64,000 nucleotides of DNA from NCBI RefSeq assembly GCF_019320115.1, contig NC_089597.1, positions 120,221,656-120,285,655 of the forward strand, given 5' to 3'. The DNA comes from Miscanthus floridulus. Its lineage: Eukaryota > Streptophyta > Magnoliopsida > Poales > Poaceae. The position numbers and the translations under genes are program-made. The notes under the pieces are model-generated. The model was given only the letters and a program-made list of their open reading frames with translations, searched no databases and had not been told where the DNA came from. Shown here piece after piece: positions 9,501 through 21,181 of this stretch; the stretch's first letter is position 1; each line of letters starts with the position of its first letter.

Positions 9501-10369
9501 CAGGTCGATGTAATGTAGATTCGGTTGGCTAGCTAGAGCTAGAGAGGGGAAATGGACTCCATTGTTCGGAGGGAATTCACCTTGAAATTTATAACAGGGA
9601 ACTTGCATTGCAATGCTACCCTTTACCTTCTGCACCACCTCTCAACTGAAGGCATTACATCTAAACGACAAAGTTTCAACAATCCGGCAAAATTTTGCAG
9701 ATAAAAGTATTCAACATTACGGATAGGTGTAGGAATCAAGTGTACCTCTTGCAAAATATGGTTCTCACATGACAAACGAACGAACGAACAAAAAAATTGT
9801 ACCTCCTGCAAATGACAAAAGACAAGGACTACGGAGGCCAGTACAGGTGACTAGGAATGTAAAAGTAAATCTCCCTTGCAGACGGCAGGGCTGTAAATCC
9901 TGCTCTATGTAGTATGCACAAACATACAGCGCTCATACAAATCTAAGCAGCTGAAGAGAAAGTATCCCTGAGAATTTATCATCATTTACACACATTCCAT
10001 CATGAAATGGTGAATTTAGTACATCTGGCAATGCAATTTGGAGGTACAATATATCCAATCAAATCCCTATCAAACAAATAAAGAATAAGCAATGGAAAAT
10101 CCCTATCAACTGTATTATATATCGTGTTAACCTGAAACCAGTGCTCCTATTCTACACAAACACCTGGTTCAAAGGAAAACCTATAACAAGAGCACTGTAA
10201 AAAAAATCTAACAGAAAAAAAAAGAGAGTAAAACACATACACAAATCTGTTTAATCTCTTATAGGAACTGCACATCAAAGAACGACTCCGTGGTTGTGTC
10301 TTGCAAGGAACTGTCAACAAAGGATCAACTCTTCAGCTGAAAGAACGTGTACACAAGCCAGAGACCATC
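9501..10369. other. 3' flank of the IST1-like gene, no gene recognised
   Basis: AT-rich intergenic DNA. The part nearest 10,370 is probably 3' untranslated sequence of the IST1-like transcript. No ORF or transposon end was recognised. Confidence 0.4.
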
Positions 10370-10451
10370 TTATGCCACCTCAAGCCTTCCTCAGAGCCTT
10401 GACCCGAGCATTATGCCACCTCAAGCCTTCCTCAGAGCCTTGACCCGAGCA
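10370..10451. repeat. Perfect 41-bp tandem duplication over the IST1-like stop codon
   Basis: Positions 10,370-10,410 and 10,411-10,451 are identical. The upstream copy (in gene sense) encodes the last residues VKALRKA and the stop at 10,421-10,423. The second copy falls in the 3' untranslated region. Confidence 0.95.
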
Positions 10452-13400
10452 GCCAATTCATCAAAGTCTGGAATTTTTGGGAGCACATGCGCACTCCTAG
10501 GACCATCAGGCTGAAGTGAGGTGGACCGAGCAGGAGCCTTCGCATCTTCACCCGGGCCAACAGATTCAGGTGGTAGCGAGATAGCTCTACCTGGGGGATG
10601 CAAGGAAACCTTCTGGAGAGCATCAAAAGCTATATTTGCTTCATTGTTGGTCGGTACCGAACCTTTCTTCTTGCTATAGTGCATCAAAAGTTTGTCCATC
10701 ATCTTTTCCTCCTCATCAAGGTCTCCGTTGCATCCACTGTTGTGTCGCCTCTGTCCATTTGCATTTCGTGGCAAGAGATTGCCAAAATCAATAGTAGTCT
10801 CATCTGCTTCAGGTTGCCTACGCTGCATCAACCTGCTGTAGTCATTGTTGTGGTTTAAAGTTCCATTCCTCCTGCCTATGTGCTTTGATTGGCTACTTGG
10901 AGTTCTCTGAGCATTCGTCCCGCTACCAGCATCACCAGTCCCATTGCATTTCCGGTTCTGGTCATATTTAGCACCATTCTGCCTGCTTGAGTGGCTTCTG
11001 TGACTTTTGGGTGTTTGGCTTGTGACCTTCTCATTGTTAGGCACCTCAACATAAGCATCAACAGGTGCTGGCAGCTTTGCAGTTCTCCTTCTAACAGAAA
11101 CAGGTCGAAGCACATCTTTGTTCTCCAAGTGATCAGTTTGTCCAGGGATATTGGGCTTGCTGTAACCACTTGGAGTGCGCTTTTCAGGATCATCATTCAC
11201 AGGTTGCATGTTAGATTTTGGTTTAACATAAGGAGGCAGCATAGTACCTGCCCTCTCTGGCAGTCCTTGTCCTTTCTGCACCGGGCATCCCAGATCAGCT
11301 AAATGCTGCTGTTTATCATGCAAGAAACCATTGTTTGCTTGTTTTTCAGTAGGATTCTTCATGTTTGCAACATTCCGCTTAGTGTAAGGAGCCTTGTTTC
11401 TAGTGTTACCGCTAAGAGGACTCACTGGACGTCCTTGATTGTGTTCAGGACCACCAGGCATGCGTGAACCATGAAGGACTTCGTTATTCTCTTTTTCAAT
11501 ATGGTAATCTCTCACAGCCTCGTTTGCGTTGACATTTAGTTGAACTGTTTTGTTGCCTTCTGTTTCAGGAAATTTGACTGCACCAAATCCATTCTTAGGT
11601 AGGCCATTGAGATCAAGCTCCACTGCTTCCATCAGCTCCTTTTCCAAAGGGCGGACAGCTCTTCTGTTAAGCTTCTGAACATCTTTTTGGGTGTTCCTTC
11701 TGTTAGTGTCCACAGGAGACACTGGTTTCTGCAAATGTTCCTTCTCATCAGACACATCAGGTTGCTGCTTCCTCGAATTCTTATCAATTGTATGGTGTGC
11801 ATCAGCTTGAATATCCTTTTGGATCAACTGTATTTCCACTTTCTCAGTATGGTGTGCAGGTTCAGCATCATAGTTTCTTTTACATGGAACATCCTCAGTA
11901 ACCTTCTGCTTGTTGGATGAAGCAGTTGCTAGTTCTACGGGCTTGATTGAGTAATTCTCAAGCATATTCTTATTTTTTCTTTCACATGGAGCATCCCCAT
12001 CGCACTTTGTCTTGTCGAATAAAGGCATTGCTAGTTCTGCTGGCTTCCTCGAACTCTTCTCAAGGATATCCTCTTGTTCTTCACATGGAGCATCCTCAAC
12101 GCATCTCTGCTTGCTGGATAAAGGCATTGGTAGTTCTGCTGGCTTCCCTGAACCCTTCTCAAGCATATCCTAAGGAACAGTGGAAAACACATTACATGAT
12201 TTCAAGTTAAGGACACATTTTTGTGTGCCTACATCATAGTTCAGGTAATAAATTTGTTTGGAGAAAACAGGTAATAAATTTGTGGAGCACTTACATGTTC
12301 TGTTTCCGGTGTGGCCCATAACTTGAGATGCAATTCCTTGGCATCAAAACTAACGGATAATTCTTCAGCAACACTTTGCATGACTTGCAACTTTTCCTCA
12401 CTAGTGAACAGTGTACTGTCAAGTTTCCGAATGAACTGCAGACAGAAGGATTGATAATACTGTGAATATGTTATGTATAGGACCACAAAAAGCATAAAAC
12501 AATTCAATAACAATAAATTAGCATCATCTTGCATACCTCCCGGCTAACAAAATGCTCAACAAAATTTCCATATCTCTCTGTGAATATGTGCCTTAGGTCA
12601 CAAAGTTCAGGTAAATCAGGATACCGAGCAGCAGCAAAAATCAGGGTTGACACAGCTTCCCTGAATTCTGGGGGACATTCCCTGTTTGGAAAGGAAAAAC
12701 ACAAAAGAAATGTGTTCATTGTTTGAGCATCAAGATAACACTTTTCTGTTTGCACTCTTTGCATACTTCTAAACGGTAGTGGGAAACATGGAATTCACTA
12801 ACTGAACTACAATGAATACTTTTACTAACACCAAAAACCAAGCATACACCGCAGAAGTATTATGAATGCTAGCGCTACTGAACTACTGTCTTGATTACTT
12901 AACAGAATGCATCGCAGCCAGCCCCGACAGACATGGGGTGGTATGCCATAAGGCTCATAACCAACACTCTTGGCCATTAACAATGTGTTCCATAGATTAA
13001 TTCCTCAATGTTACCATGATTGTTAGTAGTTGACAACAGAAATGAGGAAACAAAAAAGAAACGTTAGTTGAGCTGATTATATTTACCTCTGCTTCTGAAG
13101 GCTTCCCAGTTGTTTTCCAATGTAATCACAGAACCTTTCGATCATATCATAGCAAGAAGCATGGTTCAGCTCAACTATCAGGCCATCCATCTGCATTCCA
13201 AATAGCAATTAATGCCAGGAAACAGAAAACACTACACCAAGTTAACCCCCAACCGGTAAAATCCATCAATTAAACCCCTAGACAAGACTCCCCAACTCGC
13301 TTTTTCCCCAGAACAAAACCCATTCGCGACTCTAGAGCGATGCATAAGCAACGTTGAACAACAGAGCGCCCGGCTGAAGAAAAGAAACATACCCTTCCGA

Positions 13401-13916
13401 AGGCGTGGGTGTCGAGGCCATTGGCGAGGAGGTCGGCGACGTCCTTCTTCAGGAACCGGATCATGGCGTGCTTCTTCCGCCTTATCGGAGCCATCCGCGT
13501 CCGGATGCATTTGATGGCGTGCTTACTGCATCCGTCGTGGAACAGACAAACAAACCAAAGATTGGTTAGCCCAACCCAAGAACAGAAGCCGCTTTTCCCG
13601 TTCAGGTTAAACAAGCGCAACCAAATCGTCGCGAACATGGGGGAGGGAAACCGCATTCAGCATCACATCCCGGAGAAATAAAAGCGAAGAAAAGGCAGAA
13701 AAAGAAAACAGAAATCCAAACCCAGCGAAGAAACTATCCATCCAAGAAACCAAAGAACCCGAGTAGAATCGTCCGAGGAACAGCAGCCGCGAGAAGGAAC
13801 GAATCCTACGGAGACCGGGAACAGAGCAAGCCGAGAACCAAGAAACCTAGCGAAGAAAAGGCAATCTTTCGGTACCATTTGTTGTAGAACTTGGAGTTGA
13901 GCAAGCTGTCGAACAT
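10421..13916 (-). CDS. IST1-family ESCRT-III-associated protein, 770 aa
   Basis: Six exons: 13876-13916, 13393-13525, 13087-13190, 12537-12681, 12295-12435 and 10421-12169. All junctions are GT-AG and all phases agree. The start is MFDSLLNSKFYNK, followed by CKHAIKCIRTRMAPIRRKK. The Ist1 domain (residues about 12-178) includes FLKKDVADLLANGL, HAFGRMDGLIVELNHASCYD and REAVSTLIFAAARYPDLPEL. A long, charged, low-complexity tail begins at about residue 189 with three 32-residue repeats (11,878-12,169), each with a KPxELAxxxxxK and PCE/PCK core. The last residues, FDELAARVKALRKA, fit the MIM1 consensus (D/ExxLxxRLxxLK/R) that binds MIT domains such as those of VPS4 and LIP5. Role by family: regulating VPS4-driven ESCRT-III disassembly at endosomes. 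The gene appears intact. The 5' leader extends upward past a 31-base G run. Confidence 0.93.
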
Positions 13917-14072
13917 CTTGCCACTGCTCCGCGACCTCCTCCCTCCTCCTAGCGCTCGCCTTCCTCCCTCTCGCTTCCCCTGCGCTCCGACCAACAGGCG
14001 AAGCTACCAATGGCGTCGTCAAGGCATGAGGTGCGGCAAGGAGGAGGCTTTAGGAGGGGAGGGGAGAGACGG

Positions 14073-14074
<2 letters not shown>

Positions 14075-14105
<31 letters not shown>
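14075..14105. repeat. Uninterrupted run of 31 G
   Basis: Reads as C on the sense strand of the IST1-like gene, about 160 bp before its start codon, in the leader or core promoter. Possible consequences are quadruplex or i-motif formation. Length errors in sequencing are common in such runs. Confidence 0.9.
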
Positions 14106-14108
<3 letters not shown>

Positions 14109-14608
14109 AAGTGGAGAATGGAGGTGGTGGACAGGCTCTGCAGGAGGACAGAACAGAACGGACGTGAGGCGAGCGAGCTGGTCGTCGTGGGCGTGGCGGC
14201 CGGCGACGCGAGGGCCAGGTGGAGGCGAGAGGGATTCGCGCAGTTGCCCGCCGTCCGATTGGATATCGACGAACGGGGGATCGGGACGGCAACGGCAGAA
14301 GCGGAATAAAGCAACCGCCTTTCGAAATTCGTAGCCCTGCCCTTTCCTAAATCTTAGCAGTGGCCCGTTGCGGAATCCTTGCGCGCACCTGCTGACTTTT
14401 TCAACGGTTTAGGAACTCATATCTCATCATGCCATACTAGTTGGGTTATGTCGATGCTCATATACAAACATGATAAATATATAGTAAGTTTTGAACAGTT
14501 TTTATATTGGAAAAATGTGTATGTGTATATGGATTTTGGCAGGGAATGTTAAAGTGTCAGACATGATACTCGAGATCCCTCTCAGTAAAATTTCATACTA
14601 TAAACTTT

Positions 14609-14747
14609 GGCCATGTTCGGCTTATCCCATATTCGATTTGTTGGACTTCTTTTTTTAGTCGGAACAGTATTTTTCTCTCACAACAATTCAGCCGGAACCG
14701 TGTTTTTCAGCCAGTTTTAGCTAAGTTTCAGACCAGCGAACGGGGAC
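14609..14747. mobile_element. Tourist-like MITE, copy 2
   Basis: Ends are GGCCATGTTCGGCTTATCC and, inverted, GTCCCCGTTCGCTGGTCTG. TTT is duplicated at 14,606-14,608 and 14,748-14,750. The interior carries TTTTTCTCTCACAACAATTC, shared with the copy at 45,609. Confidence 0.8.
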
Positions 14748-16017
14748 TTTATGAGTGCATTGACCCGTTGCGACACATGTCGTGGCCTTGTTGACTTTTT
14801 TTTTCCCACATTCCGCCCGACATGCTGCTGCTTCCTAGAGAATCTCTGTTTCAAGCGGATAATGCTATAATAAAACAGTATACTTTACTAATACAGTAAA
14901 ACTATATTTTAATTAAAGGCTATATATAGGTGCAAGTTGGATAATAGTACAGCTCCTGTACTGTACTCCGGCAAGGCTAATTTCAACGGTTCTCTGCTCT
15001 CTCTCTAATACACCGAACTACAGTAAACAACAATGATTTTTAACCTCCCGCATGGGATAACAAAGTGATTACCGCAGATGGTTTCACGTGCTCTGCGAGA
15101 CGGAAACGTCCCTGGCCTCTCACCCTTATCATGTCCGCCTTTTCCCGTTGGACAGGCAAGGGAAGGGGCGTGCAGAAAAAAGCTTCCGTCCTGGCATGGC
15201 ACGCTGGCGTCTATCACACTCTTCCACAAATCCAACAAGAACTGTCATGATTTGGCTGGCAGATCCAGAGAGATTTCTCATTTTTGGTTTCAAGATCAGC
15301 AGCAAATCAAATTGATCGCTTTGGGCATGGACATGATCGAGCTAATCTGCTGTGGATTAAAATGTCACCAGCCAAACCTTATTTTTCTTCATTAAATCTT
15401 GCACAGGTCAGCCCGGCTGACCAGCTCACTCATAGAAATACTATTTACGTTCAGATAGAATAATATTTTTCTCTCACAACAATCGGTCAAAACAATATTT
15501 TAATTTATTTTTCAGTTCCGTCGAACAGCCCGTCCCGTGACCAGGAGGAATCTTGCTGCTGCTGCAGAGCTATGGGCTATGGCAGTCTTAGCCGTTGACA
15601 AGCCTTTTCTAATCTGAGCAGTAATAGTAGAGGGTAGGCGAGAAGAAAAACCATTTCAATAAAAAAAGGGAGAGAAGAAAAATATCATTATGTAGAACAG
15701 AAAAAGAAAAGATGTCGTGCCTGCCTGCCATTACAATCTCCAAGGAATACTACTCCATGCAATGATGCAAATGCAAGCGTAGGATGTTGTCGGTAGGGGG
15801 ACGTGGCGAGGAGTGATAGGTTCTCTTCCCAAGTCTGACTAGCACAGCCGAGACGTTGCCGGGTATTACCGACAGAAGCAGATTAAGATTAGTAGATGAT
15901 TAATAAAGAAACCAGATGCTTGTGCCGGCGAAGTGGGATTCCCAAGAATGCCATTTGGACCGTATGCATGGACGGAAGCATAGCAGTATAGCACATTGCT
16001 AGCTTGCACGGTCCTAT
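14748..16017. other. Intergenic, no gene recognised; MITE relic near 15,441-15,535
   Basis: The segment 15,441-15,535 contains ATTTTTCTCTCACAACAATC and ends TCCGTCGAACAGCCCGTCCC, a decayed relative of the MITE at 14,609. Short GC-rich frames at 15,005-15,395 resemble nothing I know. Confidence 0.5.
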
Positions 16018-18791
16018 GTACACTACACCATGACACACATTTGTCTACACTTATGTGTTGATAAAAGGCAGGTTTCGACGACATATTATGTATTGCCAAT
16101 TGTATATCGTTTTAATGTCTAATCATCTGTCGGCAATAAGACTGTAAGACTACAAATTATCTGTCAGCGTTTCTCTGCTGGCGGAAAAAGTGTCGGCAAA
16201 AATTAGAAGACTTAGAAAGTGTTGGCATAGCCTATACAGGGCAACTGTGCAAGTGTTGGCCAAGGAGTACCCGCGTGTGGGCCGCCAGCGGCAAAATCAT
16301 GGGGCCAAAGCAGGACGCCGAAATATTGAGACCCACGCAAGAAAGCGTCGAAAACTCTTCCACCCACTCCGGCTCCGCACACCCAAAACAAATTAAAAAA
16401 ATCCCTACACCCGCCGCCCTACGACAGTGCTCCCAACATTGCCGCCGCGGCACCCCAACGCCCCCCTTGCCAAAGCGCCGCCACACACTGAGAGCTATGA
16501 CGAGCGCCACCATACGGCGGCACCGCTGGGCACCACAGATGCCCCCGCCCACCGCCGAGCGCCATCGACGAGCGCCGCCGCCGGGCGCCACCGACGCCCC
16601 AGCCCGCCGCCGGTAAGCGAGTGCTGCCGCACTGCAGTGGATCTCCCGTGCGGTGTGCATTCAAGTGCGTTACATCCCCCATCTCATCCTCCACATCATT
16701 CCCTTCCCCTCATCCTCATTCCCCCTCTTGCTAGGGTTTGGGCGCAGGACCACCGCCGCCGCTCTATGCCATCGATGAGCACACACCAAGTATGCCCACC
16801 ACTTCTCTTCCCTTTGCTGCTGTGCGAAACCAAGCGCCCAAACCCTAAATCAAGCTATTTATATTTGGAACCGATCTAATTACTAGTCTATACATGTCAG
16901 TTTTTTTTGCAAAACCTATGGATCTGTGCGGGTGTATGTGTACACCCATGTCCTTTAGTGTGTCCGCCCTGATTGTGCGCAGATGGATCTGTAATCCTTG
17001 CTAGACAAGTATCAAGTTTTGCTCGATTGGAGGGGTTTTTACTATTAGGTACTATTTACCGATGAAACAAATCTGACTTGGAATGCACCATGGATGTTTC
17101 TGTGTTATTAGGGATTACCTTTTGTATCATGAAAATTCATGCCACATGCAGGTGTTTTCTGTGTCGATGCTTCCTTGCTTTATATTCTTGGTACAGATGC
17201 TAATATAATCGATTATGTGTTGCAACCAAGAAGCCCTGCCATGGTGATCATTATGATGATCGTTATGGTGGAAACACACAGCTGTATGTGGGTCGTGTCT
17301 CCTCCCGTACAAGGACACAGGACCTTGAATACCTTTTTGGCAGATATGGGAGGTTATCCTGGTTATAAATATGAGATGTTTTATGCATTTTCCATGAAAC
17401 ATTTTTTTTTGAATTTTGACGAGTCAAGGCTGCTTTTGATCTGTATTCCAATGTTTTCTTTTAGCTCTGTTTAGTTTACAGAACCACTGATGCAACTTAG
17501 GCCCCGTTTGATTCCACTAGATTGCAGAGTCCAGTTTCCACAAACTACCTATTGGATAATAGATGACATTTGGCCTATACGCTTATACCATAACCAAATT
17601 CCATGAAAAGGTAGGGAACACTTAAAGACTGTTTGGATTGCTGGTGGTAGCAGAATGCCTATGAAAATTTCCTTACAAATTATTGTTTCTTTGGCATTGA
17701 ACCCTTGATTGATTGGATGTAACAATATATTTTTCATGCCTTCCTCACCTGGTTGAAGTGCCACCTATTTGGACATGATTCTACATAATACAAGACTTAC
17801 TGAGTTATAAGGAAATCATGGTCAGCCATGCTACTATTTTATTCTAGAGATGTCGGTGCAAAAAGTGACCAACAAGTAAATATTTGTAGTTTTACCGTGC
17901 ATTGTGATCAGATGTGGCCTAGCATGCGATGACACAGGATTTATACTGGTTCAGGCAATGTGCCCTATGTCCAGTTTCAGTCGATCGCTTACTTTATTCC
18001 TAAGTCTAGGTGCTCAAAGTTTGCTGTGGGGTTACAAACGAGTAAGGAATGAGAAGAAGGTGTTAAAGGTCCGGTTGGACTCTGAACCGAATGGAAGAGA
18101 GTGATGGGGTGCTCTAATGTGCGATAAGTATTGGAGCGTATGCTCTGTGTAGATGTCGAGTGCTAGAGCTATTGAGTTGTTCGAGTCATCAGGTCGTCGA
18201 GTCCTCGAGTCGTCCAGCGGCCTTTGTTGGGAGAGAGCGTATCCCCTTTTATAGTTGAAAGGAATGGCCTTATAAGTTAGAGAGAAAGAGAAAGAGTGTA
18301 TACGTGTGCTACCTAGTCTTGTTGCCCACGCTGTTGGGTATGAGACGGTCGTCGGCGCCCATAATACTATTTATGTTCAGACGCATCTGGCAGGCTCTAC
18401 CATGTTTACCTGGTACAACAAACATTGGCGCCTACAATACTGTTTGTGCTCTGACACGTCCGAAAGGTTGTATAGTGCCCGTCTGGCATGACCTGGTGGC
18501 ACCATCCTACAGGTGCGTAGGGCATGGTAGGGTACGGTCCTCGGTATTGCTGTTGACTTGAGCGCCTTACCTTATCTGCTTTGCCTGATCTTTGGGCCCT
18601 CACCGAGCGGGCGTCCCCGGTCAGTCGGTCCCGATCATGTCAGTCGGGAAAGAGTAGTGAGCAGAAGTCTGATGTATTCTCGGTCGGAGAAGGAGGTCGG
18701 AGTCGGATTGTGGTCCCACCTTGGGCAGGCCTTCTGGTCGGGGACCGGATCGTTGTCTCGGCTTGTCATTATGTATCTGGGTCGGCCCAGG

Positions 18792-21181
18792 TGAAAGGTC
18801 CTTGTTTGGTTTTGGTAATTGAGTGACAACCTAGGTGGACTAATTGTGTTTATATGAGATACACAGGTGATTAGTCCATAGGTACATGTGTGTGAGCAAC
18901 ATATGCCATGAAGGTGAAAATGGCTTGGAGATGTTGCAAAGCTCACACATGTGATGATGAAGGAGCTTAAACGCACATGAGACATGACATTGAGTCATGT
19001 GATCAAGGTGGAGAAGATCAAGACAAGACTTGGCTTGATGGACCGGTTGCAAGCGTGAAGGGCAAGTCGAAGGCTTTGGAGTGATGGACCGCGTGGCGGT
19101 GAAGCTTGAGCAAGACTTGGCGCCGATGGACGATGGCAACGGTGAAGAGCAAGTATAGTCAAGATCGATGAACCAATATGATCATGTGATGATATGAAGT
19201 GGATCATATCATTGTTGATCGTGTTGGTGCATGTGTTGCATCAACATTGAAGGAGATGGAATGGAATGCGCAAGGCAAAGGTATAACCTAGGGCATTTCA
19301 TTTCACCGGTCATAGGTGTGTAGAGAAGTTTATGACCGGGCTTAGGATAGATGGCCGTACTATCAAGAGGGGCAAACTTGTTTAGATATCGGTCATCTAA
19401 TGCCACTCGAGTGATCTAACTTTGCATTGTCGCTAGGATCGAGTGGCGTGGCAAGTTGAGTGGCTAACATCCTTTGGGAAATGATTGTGAAAATGCTAAC
19501 ACACATACATATGGTGGTGCACACTTGGTGGTGTTGGCACATTTACAAAGGAGGTGGTGTTTGCAGGGGTGAGATGGGTTTGGGTCCCTCTCTCCCTCCC
19601 GCCGAGCTTGTGAGGCGGGATTCGGTGCTTTCGGGAAAATGGAATACCTATTTTCTATTGCGCCGGATGCAAATTCTTGTGGTTAGCACACTTGAGCAAG
19701 GGTGAAGAGAATGGAGAAGATGCTGGCGTCGGTCAACTGACCGGACGCTGGATCTGAATGCACCGGACGCTGGCAGGCTACGTCCGGTCACACTGACGTC
19801 GAGTGTAGCAGTAGCTGGAGAGTGACCGGACGCTGGCTGCGTCCGATCGCGTTCGACCGGACGCGTCCGGTCATGCTCGGGAGCTTACTGGAAATGACCG
19901 GACGCTGGGGGTTCAGCGTCCGGTCAGTTGAAGCTGCTGCGTCCGGTCAAGTCAAGTGATCGTTAGAATCGGGACACGTGGTCGTCTGCGAGCGACCGGA
20001 CGCTGAGGTCCAGCGTCCGGTCAATACGACCGGAACGTCCGGTCGGCCCGACCGTTGCCCAGTGAAGGGGTAACGGCTAGTTTAGCCCTTGGGGCTATAA
20101 ATAGAAGTGGCCCTCGGCCATGGCTGGCGCTGAGCACCTCAAGGGACTTAGTGTCCATGCTTGTGAGTGCTTAAGAGCCCTCCATCTCACACATACTTGA
20201 TAGCGATCATCCGATTGTGTGAGTGAGTGATTCTAGTGCGATTGCATCGTGAGGTTGCATCGAGTGGCACTAGGTGATCGAATTGCAAGCCGGTGGTGCT
20301 TGTTACTCTTGGAGGTTGCCACCTCCTAGACGGCTTGGTGGTGGTCTCCGTCGAAGCGCGCAAGAAGCTTGTGCGACACTCCGAAGAAGTGCTTGTGAGG
20401 GGCATTGTGCTTGCCCCGTGGGAGCCGCGAAGAGCAACTCTAGTAAAGCGTGTCATTGAGCTACCCTCACTCAAGGGGTAGGTTCTTGCGGCGCCCGACG
20501 TGCGGGCTTAGCGGGTGATGCTAATTAGCCACCGAACCACCAAGTGAGTGGTCGACACAACGAGGACTAGCGTGTTGGCAAACACGTGAACCTCGAGAGA
20601 AAAATCATCATGTCAACCTTGTTCTTCCCGTTGGTTTGCATCCCCATTACACAAGCTTACAATTTTTTTATACATATTAAGCTTGTGTAGTTGCTCTTGT
20701 AATTAGATAGCTTGTGTAGCTTGCTAATTATCTTCTTGCTTGTGTAGCATAGAAGTAGCTCCCTTGCGTGGCTACTTTGGTTTTAGTAACCTTGTTAGTC
20801 ACATTGCTTAGTTTGTGTAACTAAGTATTTGCGCTCTCTAATTAGGCATTGGTTGCCTTGTTATTGAGCATTGCTAGTGAGCTTAGTTAGCTTTGTACTT
20901 TTGCTTACTAGCATGTGTAGGAGCTCCCTTATCGCTTAAAGTACTAGTGGCCTAGGTTTATGTAACCTTGCTCCTAGAATTGTTTAGGAGAGCTCTAGCT
21001 AGCCCGGCACCTTTGTTGCATAATTGTTATCTTTGCAAGGTGCTAGTGAACATATATAGTGGGGTATAGTCTTGGCTAGACCGATAGTTTTAATTCCGCA
21101 TTTGTATCGGTTAGCCGACGCGATTAAGTTTTAGAAAAGACTATTCACCCCCCCCCCTCTAGTCACCATCTCGACCCTTCA
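18792..21181 (+). mobile_element. 2.39-kb solo LTR of a long-LTR (SIRE-like) copia element
   Basis: Runs from TGAAAGGTCCTTGTTTGG to CTCGACCCTTCA. The target duplication is CCAGG (18,787-18,791 and 21,182-21,186). A TATA box (TATAAATA, 20,096-20,103) lies near the middle. The end reads CTATTCACCCCCC...CTCTAGTC, as in the element at 55,326. No internal sequence remains, so it arose by recombination between LTRs. The orientation is from the TATA box and the LTR end. Assignment to the SIRE group is inference from size and ends. Confidence 0.9.
19735..20050. repeat. Cluster of CCGGACGC/GCGTCCGG hairpins in the solo LTR
   Basis: A perfect 18-bp palindrome lies at 19,855-19,872 (GACCGGACGCGTCCGGTC). 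Two 12-bp-stem hairpins, GACCGGACGCTG with its inverse, lie at 19,896-19,925 (loop 6) and 19,994-20,022 (loop 5). Several further half-sites lie between 19,738 and 20,050. All are just upstream of the LTR TATA box. Confidence 0.9.

Noticed and set aside
16232..16879. GC-rich Ala/Pro frames near the left end of the first CACTA element
   Set aside because: No recognisable domain. The stretch looks like leader sequence of the captured gene (CT-rich run, then CTAGGGTTTGG) and does not form a consistent protein.
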